A stretch of DNA of 64,000 nt. It comes from Calditrichota bacterium. GTDB taxonomy: Bacteria; Calditrichota; Calditrichia; Calditrichales; J004. This document shows positions 10,499-20,135 of the stretch, in pieces (positions within the stretch are counted from its first letter, which is position 1; each line of letters opens with the position of its first letter). The notes beneath the pieces are model-generated. The model was not told the DNA's origin. It ran no database searches and saw nothing but the letters and a program-made list of their open reading frames with translations. The position numbers and the translations under genes were made by a program. Where the stretch lies: NCBI GenBank assembly GCA_024277115.1, contig JAJRVW010000145.1, forward strand, positions 41,318 through 105,317. Direction: 5' to 3'.

Positions 10499-11611
10499 TT
10501 ATTGAGCTAACAACCCTTCCGCAAATTTAACCCGTTTGCCAACAGATGGATGGCTGTGGAAAAGGAATTCGACCAGCGGGTGCGGGTCTGGATCGCTTAG
10601 GTTTGACTCGGCAAGTTTTTGCAAAGCGGCAATAAATGCGGCAGGATTAGAACTGTTCTCGATAGCATAACGATCGGCCTGGCGTTCGTTATAACGGCTT
10701 AGCATATTTGTAAATGGCGCGGCTATCATCGAAAGCAGGGTAATTATCAAAGACAAAATTGGCAGGGCGGCCAAATCGGCAACGCCGGTAAAATGTGTAG
10801 CGGCCAATATCCAATCAAAAATAAGATGTGTAATATAAAGCGTAAGGTATGTGCTGAGGGTTCCAATAAAAACCCCTTGTGTGATATGTTTATGCACATA
10901 ATGTCCTACTTCGTGGGCAAAAACACCTTCAATCTCATCTGCATTAAATTTCTCCAAAAGTGTATCGCCTAAAATAATCCGTTTTGATTTGCCCATTCCG
11001 GTAAACGCGGCATTGGCTTTTTTTGTTGATTTGCTCATATCAAAGCGGTAGACGCCTTCTAAGGAAAAATTTCCTTTTTTGGCAAGGGACTGCATTCTGT
11101 CCAACAATATTTCATCGTCCAGCTTTTCAAATTTATAAAAAAGCGGCATGATAACCTGTGGCGCTATTTTGCCAATGATAATAGAAAAGAAAAAGAGGAT
11201 GGTGGCAGTCCAAACCCACCATGTATCCGGGTAATTTAATAAGAAAAAATAAAATGCCAAAAGTATGGGAAGGCCCAATATGCTTCCTACAATAAAGCCT
11301 TTTGTTTTCTCCCATATCCACGCCGAAAAAGTCTGGTTGGAAAGTTCAAAGTGATGCTCCAGCCAAAAATCGCTAAAATAACTTAACGGAAATGAAATAA
11401 CAGAATAGCCTGCCCCCATTGCAAACAAAAAGTAGATCAGTTGTAAATAGGCATTATCGGACCAGCTAGAAACGATATCACGGAGTTGTGCAGAGTAGCC
11501 CAGCACCACAAATATTACAAGGATTATGATTGAGAGGATGGTGCTGAAAATGGAAAAGCCCAGGTTGATTTTTTCGTATTGTTTTGCTTTTTGGAGGTTT
11601 GTGGTGGGCAT
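10499..11611 (-). CDS. M48 family (Ste24-type) membrane metalloprotease
   Basis: 370 aa, with several N-terminal and central transmembrane helices and the zinc motif HEVGHYVHKH (HExxH, about residue 235). The third zinc ligand lies in NERQADRYA (ExxxD), about 300. The N-terminal part and overall size resemble Ste24/CAAX prenyl protease 1, including the family SLPFSYFSDFWLEHHF-like loop. Bacterial members degrade or process membrane proteins during quality control. It is the last gene of the minus-strand run that starts with the polysaccharide locus, 27 bases after the last glycosyltransferase, but its sequence gives no reason to tie it to polysaccharide synthesis. Confidence 0.9.
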   Translation of the reverse strand: MPTTNLQKAKQYEKINLGFSIFSTILSIIILVIFVVLGYSAQLRDIVSSWSDNAYLQLIYFLFAMGAGYSVISFPLSYFSDFWLEHHFELSNQTFSAWIWEKTKGFIVGSILGLPILLAFYFFLLNYPDTWWVWTATILFFFSIIIGKIAPQVIMPLFYKFEKLDDEILLDRMQSLAKKGNFSLEGVYRFDMSKSTKKANAAFTGMGKSKRIILGDTLLEKFNADEIEGVFAHEVGHYVHKHITQGVFIGTLSTYLTLYITHLIFDWILAATHFTGVADLAALPILSLIITLLSMIAAPFTNMLSRYNERQADRYAIENSSNPAAFIAALQKLAESNLSDPDPHPLVEFLFHSHPSVGKRVKFAEGLLAQ

Positions 11612-11638
11612 AAATTTTATTTTTATTAATGTGGATAT

Positions 11639-12787
11639 TTACAATAATTCATGATAGAGTTCATCAATTTGAGTTACCAATCTCTCAAAATTATAGTATT
11701 TTTTAATTTTTTCTTGCACTTGTTCCGACACAACCAATGGTTTTTCAAGATGCAATGTGATTTTTTCCACGAAACTATTAACGTCGCCTCTTCCAACTAA
11801 ATAATCTAATGAATAATTCTTCATTATATCAGGAACACCACCAACATTTGTTGAAATCACGGGTATACCAGCTGCTAAGGATTCTATTATGGCCACTGGT
11901 GTGCCTTCATTATTTGATGTCAAAAGAGTAAGGTCAAATTCTTGGTAAAGGTTTTTGTTTACTTTTTGCCACCCAGCAAAAGTAATACTATCTGCAATTC
12001 CCAATGCTTTGCACTTTTGTTTTAAAACAGGTGCTAATTCGCCATCACCAATTATAATAAAATGAAATTGGTCTTGACAGCGGTGAAGTATTTTATTTGC
12101 AACATCTATGAAGAGCCGGTGGTTTTTAATGGGAACAAGCCGGCCCACAATTCCAATCATCTTTTTATTCGGGTTTATAGAAAAGTGTTCTCTTAAGGAA
12201 ACTCCATTTTTACTTTTTTTATCAAATCCTTCCCACTCAAAACCTAAGGGAATTGTTACTGTTTTTTTTGCTGGGGCGATTAGATATCGTTCACAAATAT
12301 CCTTGCGTTGCTCAGAACTAATTACGATAATCTTAGTCGACATCTTAGCAAGTATTTTTTCTAAAAATAAAAAAATTTTAGTTTTAAAATTCCCAAAATA
12401 TCCGCTAAAAACATTTCCATGGAAAGTGTGGAAAATTATGGGGACACGGGCAATATATGCTGCAAACCTTCCTAGTGCTCCTGCTTTAGCTGTATGCGTA
12501 TGTACAATTTGAGGCTTTTCCTGTTTAATAATTTTAAATAATTTGTAAAAAGAAATGAGGTCATCATAAAAATGAATATCCCTGCCCATTTCAGGGATTA
12601 TCCTGCAATCTATGTTTTTACTGACCAACTCATCAACCAGGCTTTTCTCATCAGCACTATTAGTGCCCCCAATAAGGATAGTCTGATATTTATTAGGATT
12701 AAGCTTCTCGGATAATATCCGTGTATGAATAGCTGGGCCACCGATTACTATACGCGATTGTATTCTTATAATTTTAATTTTTTTCAA
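11639..12787 (-). CDS. GT4-type glycosyltransferase
   Basis: 382 aa, two-domain GT-B fold. The N-terminal half has VIGGPAIHTRILSEKL and VHTHTAKAGALGRFAA, typical of GT4 enzymes that act on undecaprenyl-linked sugars. The C-terminal half has the nucleotide-binding NEGTPVAIIESLAAGIPVIS (E-x7-E) motif. The first codon is TTG, with no clean ATG nearby and only a weak Shine-Dalgarno, so the exact start is uncertain. It lies 33 bases after another GT4 gene. Sugar specificity cannot be read. Composition is more AT-rich than the fab cluster, as in the rest of this locus. Confidence 0.88.
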   Translation of the reverse strand: MKKIKIIRIQSRIVIGGPAIHTRILSEKLNPNKYQTILIGGTNSADEKSLVDELVSKNIDCRIIPEMGRDIHFYDDLISFYKLFKIIKQEKPQIVHTHTAKAGALGRFAAYIARVPIIFHTFHGNVFSGYFGNFKTKIFLFLEKILAKMSTKIIVISSEQRKDICERYLIAPAKKTVTIPLGFEWEGFDKKSKNGVSLREHFSINPNKKMIGIVGRLVPIKNHRLFIDVANKILHRCQDQFHFIIIGDGELAPVLKQKCKALGIADSITFAGWQKVNKNLYQEFDLTLLTSNNEGTPVAIIESLAAGIPVISTNVGGVPDIMKNYSLDYLVGRGDVNSFVEKITLHLEKPLVVSEQVQEKIKKYYNFERLVTQIDELYHELL

Positions 12788-12820
12788 GATTCTAATTTCT
12801 GCACTAAATATTAAAACTCT

Positions 12821-13915
12821 TTAATGTATAGCAGATACCTCTTCAAGGTACAGGATTTCTATTGATTTTGTTATTTTTTCAACAGCAAATAATTCTTTTA
12901 TTATAACTGATGCATGATTTGCACTATCGCGTTTAAACTGATCATCTTTTAATACAACACTAAGAGAATCCGCTAATGTATTAACCGTATTGTTTTCAAT
13001 CAATTTTCCGTTATAGCCATCTTTTATTATTTCAGTCGCGATGCCTACTGAAGTAGAAATTGATGTTTTTCCCATAGCCATGGCTTCGACCAATGCCAAA
13101 TTAAACCCTTCATATTTTGAACAACAAACATAAATTTCTTTTTCGTTCAAAAGGGGAATTATCTCCTCTGTTGATTTCTCTCCTAACAGGAAAACGGAAC
13201 TCTCCAATCCTTCTTCTCTAATTTGTTTAGAAAGGTTTGAAAATTCAGGCCCATCACCAATAATGTAACAACTTACCTCATTAATTTTTTTCTTGATTAT
13301 TTTTATTGCGCTAATCAGTTTCTTATAATCCTTTGCTTCTACCAAACGACCTACTGAAATCAAAGAATTTGACTGTACCTTCTTTCTCTCTTGCACATTA
13401 ATAAAAACAGGATTTACCGCATTGTAAATTACTTTCAGTTTATTCTTTGGCAAACCTTTTGATAAAAAATGATTATAGACCGATTTAGAAACACAAATTA
13501 TATTAGTATATCGTTTTAATATATGGATTAAAAACGTGTATAAAAGGGACCTTTCTTTATCAGATAAAGTATGGTGCCGCGTATAAAAGAAGTATTTACA
13601 CCCAGCAAACTTACCAATGATAAAGCCAAATATCCCAGCGTGGACAAGATGTGTGTGAATTATCTCAATATTATTAATTTTTATATATTTATACAACCGA
13701 ACCAAACCGAATAATGAGAACCGGCCTTTATTAGAAAAATCATTTATAAAAATTTCGTTTTTGTTAAAACCCTTTAACAAAGAACTGTTTTTATGGAGAG
13801 TCCCGAGATGCCATTCAAATTTACTTTTATTAAAGTTGGACAGCAATAGCAATAACTGGTTTTCCGCACCACCCATCTCAAGGCTATTTATCAAATGGAG
13901 TACTTTGGTTTTCAT
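12821..13915 (-). CDS. GT4-type glycosyltransferase
   Basis: 364 aa, GT-B fold. The N-terminus has LEMGGAENQLLLLLSNF (glycine-rich acceptor-side loop) and IIHTHLVHAGIFGFIIG. The donor site shows SVGRLVEAKDYKKLI and the E-x7-E motif in YEGFNLALVEAMAMGKTSIS. Its ATG overlaps the stop of the polymerase gene (ATGA), indicating translational coupling. It very probably adds one sugar of the repeat unit on the cytoplasmic face. The donor and linkage cannot be predicted. Confidence 0.88.
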   Translation of the reverse strand: MKTKVLHLINSLEMGGAENQLLLLLSNFNKSKFEWHLGTLHKNSSLLKGFNKNEIFINDFSNKGRFSLFGLVRLYKYIKINNIEIIHTHLVHAGIFGFIIGKFAGCKYFFYTRHHTLSDKERSLLYTFLIHILKRYTNIICVSKSVYNHFLSKGLPKNKLKVIYNAVNPVFINVQERKKVQSNSLISVGRLVEAKDYKKLISAIKIIKKKINEVSCYIIGDGPEFSNLSKQIREEGLESSVFLLGEKSTEEIIPLLNEKEIYVCCSKYEGFNLALVEAMAMGKTSISTSVGIATEIIKDGYNGKLIENNTVNTLADSLSVVLKDDQFKRDSANHASVIIKELFAVEKITKSIEILYLEEVSAIH

Positions 13916-15180
13916 GCCGGCACCCTTGCAACTTTGTATTTATTCATAAACCGGAATAAAGCTACTAAAAAGAAAAAGGAAACGGGGAAAATATATGTGG
14001 GGAGAATAGTAAAATATTGAACGAAAAAACTAAGCGAACTTAAAGTAAGTAAAAACCATGAAAAAAACTGAAAGAAAACATTACTTTTTCTAATACATCT
14101 TGTATAAACAAAATACATTAAAATTGCAAAGCTCGTTGTCATAATGATCGTAAAAGGAATACCACCTATTAAATAATATACACCAAAACTAGTACCAACA
14201 TTAGAATCTATCCCCGGTCCAAGATTCTCAAAACCATTGGAGACTAAATGCAAAGTTGGAACTCTAAGTGGGTTACTAGTAACTACATAAATAATATTTT
14301 GCAAAATCGCAAACAAAGTCCAATCAGGTTTTATACCTGGCGTATTCAACCAATTATCTAGTACAAGTGGACTTGTTAAAAAATAATTTAAAATTGTTTT
14401 ATAAAAAAACTCCCACATCCGCACGCTGGTAATAGAAAAGGTATCCCAAAAAATAGTCAAAAACACAAAATGAAAAACAAAGATAAATATGAGAATACTA
14501 AAGGTTTTGATAATTGTACTTATTTGCTTTTTTATTTTCAGGTTCATGTTTTTAATAAAAAAAATCATCATGATCATCCATAACAGGTTAAACTTTACCA
14601 TAAGCAGAAAAAATGAAATACCTAGTAGGATAAGTACTGTGTAGGAAATATATTTTTTTCCCGTCTTTGCAGAGACAAGATAAAGGAGTATAAAAACGGC
14701 TTCACCGAAAACAATTAAATAAGCGCCCGGCCCGGAATTAATTAAACTCTCATATTCATAATTACCAAGAAAAAACCATCCTCCATTGGCATGAACAATT
14801 GAATAAACCCTATAGAAAGTTATCATCGAAATAGCAAACGCGAGGAGAATTAGCAGCGGTTTATAATTATTGAGGTCTGAAAAATAATTAAAATAATCAA
14901 TTTTATTAAATGAGGAAGAAACCTTTATTTTTCTTGTAAAGAAGAATCCTACAATCCAAATAAGAGTTAAATTAAAAAGAATAAAGTATATTGCCCGTAC
15001 AGAAATAGGCGTTATCTGGGCATCTATATAAACAAAGGAAAGTAAGAAAACAATAGCAACAAATGGTAATGCTGTCACAGTAAAAGGTGTAATTATAGTT
15101 TTAAGGCGCCTAATCTCAAAACCGGATAAACCAAGAATTGTAATCACAAAGGCAATTCCTGCAAATTGGGTTTCCATCAT
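13912..15180 (-). CDS. wzy: Oligosaccharide repeat-unit polymerase (Wzy-like)
   Basis: 422 aa, almost wholly hydrophobic, with about 11-12 transmembrane segments and one larger extracytoplasmic loop (about residues 255-330), the architecture of O-antigen/capsule polymerases. Wzy sequences diverge strongly, so the call rests on topology, length and position between Wzx, glycosyltransferases and the Wza/Wzz genes. The loop contains NGFENLGPGIDSNVGTSFGV; such Gly-rich loops occur in EpsG/WzyE-type polymerases. The start ATG directly follows the TAG of the GT2 gene and the stop overlaps the next GT4 start. Confidence 0.75.
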   Translation of the reverse strand: MMETQFAGIAFVITILGLSGFEIRRLKTIITPFTVTALPFVAIVFLLSFVYIDAQITPISVRAIYFILFNLTLIWIVGFFFTRKIKVSSSFNKIDYFNYFSDLNNYKPLLILLAFAISMITFYRVYSIVHANGGWFFLGNYEYESLINSGPGAYLIVFGEAVFILLYLVSAKTGKKYISYTVLILLGISFFLLMVKFNLLWMIMMIFFIKNMNLKIKKQISTIIKTFSILIFIFVFHFVFLTIFWDTFSITSVRMWEFFYKTILNYFLTSPLVLDNWLNTPGIKPDWTLFAILQNIIYVVTSNPLRVPTLHLVSNGFENLGPGIDSNVGTSFGVYYLIGGIPFTIIMTTSFAILMYFVYTRCIRKSNVFFQFFSWFLLTLSSLSFFVQYFTILPTYIFPVSFFFLVALFRFMNKYKVARVPA

Positions 15181-16239
15181 CTAACTATTCCCAATAATTT
15201 TATCAATCATCTTTTTGCTTACCGTCCAATTATTATTACTAATCTTATTTATCTTTAAAAGTATTGGCAAGATATTAAAATATGGTACTCTTGCAAGTTT
15301 ATTAAATAAATGTAAATAGTATACGAGGACAAGAATCTTCCATATAGACCACTTGAAAGGTGAAAAATATGATTTCATATCAATAATACGGTTTAAGGCG
15401 GATAAAACAAGCTTCTCCTTTTTTTTCTCAATAAACTTATCGACGCTCGCACCTTCTTTATGATAAACAATACTTGTGCAACAACAAGATATCGTCACTG
15501 GTGTTTTACTAATTCGCCAACTGAATTCAAAATCCTCTTCGCCATGAAAAAACTTCTCTGTTAAAGTACCATATTTTTCAAAAACACTTTTCCTGACCAT
15601 CATCGCACAACCATGGGCAAATTCTGAATCGCGAAAATTATTATCGGGTAATGAATTAAAATAACTGGCCTTTCCCCAACAAAACAACCTTCCTCCGGCA
15701 AAGTCAATTTTATCCTGTTGATAGTAATTATAAATAATTGAGTTCGAAATCTGTCGGTCCTCTTTTTCCATATGCTGAACAAGCCGGGTGATTGTATCTT
15801 CTTTAATCACAGTATCATTATTTAGTAAATAAATAAATTCATAATCAAGGTTATTGGAAAGTATATAATTTATAACCTGATTATTGGCCTTTGCAAAACC
15901 AAGGTTTTTATTATTTGGAATTATCTTTATTTTTGATTGCCTGGATATACTAAATAATGGTTTAAAGGAGTTTTGATTAACCACACCGAGTTCATAAAAA
16001 AGTGGTTTTTTAGCATATGGGGATATTAGTTCGTCAAACGCACTATTCAATTTAACATTATTATCACCGTTCAGCCAACTTGTTATAGATTTCAAAGAAC
16101 CATCTTTAGAATTATTATCAACTAAAAAGACTGTAAAGTTCTTGTATGTGCTTTTAAAAATACTTTCAAGGCACTCAATCGTATCATCTGCCCCATTCCA
16201 GTTTAGCAAGATAATCGCAACCTTTTTCTGATTAGGCAA
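15181..16239 (-). CDS. GT2-type glycosyltransferase
   Basis: About 352 aa, GT-A fold: N-terminal VAIILLNWNGADDTIECLES, then VDNNSKDGS, the metal-binding region LLNNDTVIKEDT and the acceptor loop FHGEEDFEFSWR. This resembles rhamnosyltransferase-like GT2 enzymes. The track starts at 16335, but that gives a spurious hydrophobic leader translated from inside the flippase gene. The homologous part begins at TTG (16239), with an in-frame GTG at 16248 as alternative; both follow a G-rich Shine-Dalgarno-like stretch and overlap the end of wzx. A C-terminal amphipathic region may touch the membrane. Confidence 0.85.
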   Translation of the reverse strand: MPNQKKVAIILLNWNGADDTIECLESIFKSTYKNFTVFLVDNNSKDGSLKSITSWLNGDNNVKLNSAFDELISPYAKKPLFYELGVVNQNSFKPLFSISRQSKIKIIPNNKNLGFAKANNQVINYILSNNLDYEFIYLLNNDTVIKEDTITRLVQHMEKEDRQISNSIIYNYYQQDKIDFAGGRLFCWGKASYFNSLPDNNFRDSEFAHGCAMMVRKSVFEKYGTLTEKFFHGEEDFEFSWRISKTPVTISCCCTSIVYHKEGASVDKFIEKKKEKLVLSALNRIIDMKSYFSPFKWSIWKILVLVYYLHLFNKLARVPYFNILPILLKINKISNNNWTVSKKMIDKIIGNS

Positions 16240-17518
16240 TTTTCCCACCCCACATAAAACGGTATTTGTAGATAGTAAGAACCAGAAGAATAAACAAAAA
16301 GGCTTCAGCAGAAATAAAGGAAATGGCAGTCCCAATATCAGAATAAAAATAGGTTAAAATAGAACAGAGGAAAAGATTAAAAAAACCAGTACAGATAACA
16401 GCCTGTGTAAATTGTTTTTTCATACCAAAATTCATCATAAAAATAATACCAAGAATGTAATTTAATACACCGAAAAACAATACAAAAACAGTTATTTCGA
16501 TTATCTTGCGAGAAAGAGCAAACTTAGCACCTAAAAATATTTGTGTCACCTGATCAGAAAACATATAAACAGCAAAGGAGATTATCAAAGTTATAATACC
16601 TGCACCAAAAGTTAGTACTTTAATAGCCTTAATACTTTTATGAATGTTTTGAGATTTAATTCGGGAAATAAATGGGTAAACCGTTTGTGTAATCGGGTTG
16701 AAAATATTTTGAAGCACTTTTACTAATTTTTCACCTGCAGCATAAATACCAACAATGTCTTTGGTGACAAGTAAACCAAGGATGAAAATATTTGTATTTC
16801 TATATAAATTAATTGAAAAGTTTGCCACGAATACTGGCCAGGCATCAAGGAAGTTCTCTTTCATGGTACCCCAGCCAGGAAAAAATAATTTTATATCTAA
16901 CTTAGTTTTTACAAAATACAAGCTGGATAGTCCCGCAAAAAACAATGAAACTGAATTAATCAATGGTACCCATAAATAGTTTTCCTCATTTTTAATAAAA
17001 ATAAATATACAAATCAGATAAATTAGGCGGCTAACAAGGTTTGTATAATTTAGATATTTCACTTTTTCCAACCCATTATAAACCCAACTACTAATCAATA
17101 TTTGTGCGGGGATGATTCCAAATGAGAAGATATAAACCCATAAATATTCTGTCAATTCATTCCAAAAAAGAGATAAAATACCCAACAGGACCAATGTCAC
17201 CACCATTATAAAAATTCGAATATAAAAAACACTGCTGTATACTCCTGATTTTTCATGATTTGTAAGATTTACATTTGAAATCTTTGTAATGGAAGAAATA
17301 TTAAAACCATAATCTACAAGTATAAGGGCAAACTGAATAAGAGCTTGTGCAAAGGTAATGATCCCAAATCGCTCTGCTCCGATTACACGGACAATATAAG
17401 GAATGGTTATAAGAGGAACGAGATAGTTGGTTACCTGTAAAATCGAAAAGTTAGTAATATTTGTAAAGAGCTTTTTAAAATCTTCAGACTTAAAAAAGGG
17501 ATGTTTTAAAAAGTTCAT
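16232..17518 (-). CDS. wzx: Oligosaccharide flippase (Wzx/RfbX family)
   Basis: About 428 aa with 12 or more predicted transmembrane helices. The N-terminus TNFSILQVTNYLVPLITIPYIVRVIGAERFG is split here as ILQVTNYLVPLITIPYI and RVIGAERFGII, strongly characteristic of Wzx proteins. It should move the lipid-linked repeat unit from cytoplasm to periplasm. The ATG at 17518 is preferred over the TTG the track uses at 17521. It starts four bases after the Wzz stop, and its 3' end overlaps the GT2 gene. Together with Wzy it defines a Wzx/Wzy-dependent pathway. Confidence 0.92.
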   Translation of the reverse strand: MNFLKHPFFKSEDFKKLFTNITNFSILQVTNYLVPLITIPYIVRVIGAERFGIITFAQALIQFALILVDYGFNISSITKISNVNLTNHEKSGVYSSVFYIRIFIMVVTLVLLGILSLFWNELTEYLWVYIFSFGIIPAQILISSWVYNGLEKVKYLNYTNLVSRLIYLICIFIFIKNEENYLWVPLINSVSLFFAGLSSLYFVKTKLDIKLFFPGWGTMKENFLDAWPVFVANFSINLYRNTNIFILGLLVTKDIVGIYAAGEKLVKVLQNIFNPITQTVYPFISRIKSQNIHKSIKAIKVLTFGAGIITLIISFAVYMFSDQVTQIFLGAKFALSRKIIEITVFVLFFGVLNYILGIIFMMNFGMKKQFTQAVICTGFFNLFLCSILTYFYSDIGTAISFISAEAFLFILLVLTIYKYRFMWGGKIA

Positions 17519-17522
17519 CAAT

Positions 17523-18497
17523 TCAATTTAATTTTAAATTCGCAACAAAATTTTTTAATATCAATCTTCCACCAACAAACCCAATGTGAAGGAAAACAGC
17601 AATAAGTACAAAGGATATTAATAATAACGAACGCTTAGGACGGCTCTTTTTAAAGGAAGGTTTGGCCGAATCTAAAACCTTTATATCACTTAAATTGACC
17701 ATATTTTCGAGAATGAATATTTCTTGTTGTTTTCGTAATTCGATAAAAATACCAGTTTGTATTTCTAAATTTCTACGTAACCGAATTTGTTCCACCTGAA
17801 ATTGCGGTGTTGTGGGATCTGTATTAGACTCCAGGAATAGTTCCAATTCTCTCTCTACAGTTTTAAGACTATCATTAACCTCATTAATTTTTTCTTTTAA
17901 GTAGTTTAATTGATATCTGTATTCGCTTTGCACTTCAGTCTGCACGAGCTCATTAAGGCGCTTAGTAATATAATTAGCGAGCTGTGCAGAATAATCGGAA
18001 AATGGTGTTGTTACTGAGAGATATAAAATTCCATTATCGGTATCAATATCAATATAAATGGTTTCTTCACGAATAGCTTTTAAAGCTTTCTCTATAATCT
18101 CAATTTCAGAATTGCCTTCTATCTCTAAAAATCCAATATAATTTTTTTTAAGAGTTTCGCCTTTTTCCATAATTGTAAACTCCTTAATTATGGCTGAATC
18201 TAAAAGTTTACGGGAATTAATTATCCCCATATACATTTCCTGGCTTTGAGCCGATGCACCACCAAAATTTAAACCGGCTAAATCACTAAGGGCACCTAAC
18301 TGGCCTCCAATACCACCTGAAGCAAAACTTGCAGCAGAGGGAATTATTGAAACAACTGATGTATATTGTTTTTTAAACACAAACAGAACAATCAACAAAG
18401 AAGCAATTATGTAAAAAAGAAAAATCGAAATATTCAGTTTTTTGTGATGATATAGAACTTTTAAAATAGGAAAGTTGGAAGTTGTAGATTGGCTCAC
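17523..18497 (-). CDS. wzz: Wzz/GNVR-type chain-length determinant protein
   Basis: 324 aa with two transmembrane helices (about residues 18-38 and 292-312) flanking a long periplasmic, partly coiled-coil domain with LNYLKEKINEVNDSLKTVERELE. The helix after it carries the PKRSLLLISFVLIA segment typical of Wzz/PCP proteins. There is no C-terminal Walker kinase, so this is a PCP without a BY-kinase. A Gly/Ala-rich insertion (ASFASGGIGGQLGALSDLAG) lies after the first helix. The start is GTG with AAGGA upstream. It is expected to set polysaccharide chain length together with the exporter encoded immediately upstream. Confidence 0.88.
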   Translation of the reverse strand: MSQSTTSNFPILKVLYHHKKLNISIFLFYIIASLLIVLFVFKKQYTSVVSIIPSAASFASGGIGGQLGALSDLAGLNFGGASAQSQEMYMGIINSRKLLDSAIIKEFTIMEKGETLKKNYIGFLEIEGNSEIEIIEKALKAIREETIYIDIDTDNGILYLSVTTPFSDYSAQLANYITKRLNELVQTEVQSEYRYQLNYLKEKINEVNDSLKTVERELELFLESNTDPTTPQFQVEQIRLRRNLEIQTGIFIELRKQQEIFILENMVNLSDIKVLDSAKPSFKKSRPKRSLLLISFVLIAVFLHIGFVGGRLILKNFVANLKLN

Positions 18498-18521
18498 TTT
18501 AAATTCCTTAAAATTTAATCA

Positions 18522-20135
18522 TTATTTTGGTATACTAATATACAGCAAGAAGAGTGAGGCCAATTGACTGGCAATAACAAGAGTTTCTTTTACTATATAA
18601 TATGTATCAAACTCTGCACGGAAAGGAATAAAAATTATGTCATTTTCTTCAATTGGAATATTCTCCTCTGCATCAATCCAATTCCCTGTTCTATGTCGGA
18701 TAATTTTAACGAATCCTTCTTTTGCACGCGCTGAATACCCCCCTGCAGCCTGAACATACTTTTCAAAATCCCAGTTCTTATTATAGAGGAAAACCCCTGG
18801 GTTCAGCACACCGCCCGAAATATAAATATTTTTTGATATCTTTGGTATGACAATAATATCTTTATCTAGCAAAAGAATATTCTGAGTTTGATCATCTTTT
18901 TCAAAAAGACGCTTAAAATCACAATTTACAACACGTGTATCTTCTCTATTTCGAGCCCGTAAATAACTTAATTCTGTGCTACTCATTGCTTTGGCAACCG
19001 GTGCATTTAACCGTTCAAATTCTTTGTCCTCATAATCGCCTTCATCACGTAAAACCCTTGCCTGTTGAAGAGATGCCTTTTCAGTAAAACCACCGGCCAA
19101 TTCAATCAAATCCTTTAAACGTATTTTCCCATCTTCAATGGAATATTCACCAGGGAAAGCAATTTCTCCCTTTATTTCCACACTTGACTTAATATGATAT
19201 TGTTTCTTGTCCCGTACATAAATACGGTCATCAGGCTGCAATAGAAAATTACTATCACCGGGCATAGAAAGGGTGATATATTTAATCTTTGAATTTTCAT
19301 AAAACCTGGTAACAATAATTTTATTTAATTCGGCATTTGGTGCAAGACCACCGGCAAAATCAAAGGCCTTAATTAAATCATCGCCCGTTTTATATTCAAA
19401 ATCAGTCGGATTAGTAACTGCTCCTTTGACAGAAACATGGTGTGCGGTAGAATCTTTAAAGGAAAAATAAACTATGTCTTCATGTTGAAGATAAGGATTA
19501 ACAGCAGATGAATAGTTTATCTTAAACTCTCTTAGATCATAAACGGATGTATTTCCCTTCCTGATAAGCTTTACGTTGCGTAATGAAAGTCTATCCAACA
19601 TGGCCTGACGAATGCTATCCATCTGCATGCTTTCGACAAATTGAGTATAAGCATCAAAAAGCCTGTTTGAAGAATTTAAAAGTAAGGAATTATTAATTTT
19701 TTCTGGTGCCAAAATAGTTACATTAATAGCATGCAATCCAAAAAGATACGTTTCAATCAGTGCATCAGGGTATCTTTTTTTTAAAGTCTTAATGATATCT
19801 GCTTTAACATTACTAAGTAACTTGCCTCTAACAAAAATGCCTGAAATATCTGGTAGGGCAATGTAGCCTGCAGGAGTGACCGGGGAATTAAAAATTTTAA
19901 TCGCGGGGCCTTTTCGGTCAATTTTAATTAAAAAGATATCACCCGAACCAACATAATACTCATTCTCATTTATTGAATAGTTAAAACCACTTTGAGCCGG
20001 AATCTCATTAAGATTTGGAATATTGTTCATTCCAAAAGATGAACTTCGGGATTGATCCTTACTCTCATTTTGATATAAGGATTGCGCGGAAAGTTTTAAA
20101 GAAAAGATTAATAGAACACAAAAAAAATATCTCAT
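18522..20135 (-). CDS. Polysaccharide export protein with SLBB domains (Wza-like)
   Basis: 537 aa: signal peptide (residues 1-17), a Poly_export domain opening with YYVGSGDIFLIKI, and at least three SLBB units beginning HVSVKGAVTNPTDFEYKTGD, VEIKGEIAFPGEYSIEDG and IYISGGVLNPGVFLY. A C-terminal hydrophobic helix (IASQLASLFLLYIS) would match the outer-membrane helix of Wza-like octamers. No lipobox Cys follows the signal peptide, unlike E. coli Wza. The product should form the periplasmic/outer-membrane channel for the polysaccharide. The ATG overlaps the wecB stop as ATGA, so the two are coupled. Confidence 0.92.
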   Translation of the reverse strand: MRYFFCVLLIFSLKLSAQSLYQNESKDQSRSSSFGMNNIPNLNEIPAQSGFNYSINENEYYVGSGDIFLIKIDRKGPAIKIFNSPVTPAGYIALPDISGIFVRGKLLSNVKADIIKTLKKRYPDALIETYLFGLHAINVTILAPEKINNSLLLNSSNRLFDAYTQFVESMQMDSIRQAMLDRLSLRNVKLIRKGNTSVYDLREFKINYSSAVNPYLQHEDIVYFSFKDSTAHHVSVKGAVTNPTDFEYKTGDDLIKAFDFAGGLAPNAELNKIIVTRFYENSKIKYITLSMPGDSNFLLQPDDRIYVRDKKQYHIKSSVEIKGEIAFPGEYSIEDGKIRLKDLIELAGGFTEKASLQQARVLRDEGDYEDKEFERLNAPVAKAMSSTELSYLRARNREDTRVVNCDFKRLFEKDDQTQNILLLDKDIIVIPKISKNIYISGGVLNPGVFLYNKNWDFEKYVQAAGGYSARAKEGFVKIIRHRTGNWIDAEENIPIEENDIIFIPFRAEFDTYYIVKETLVIASQLASLFLLYISIPK

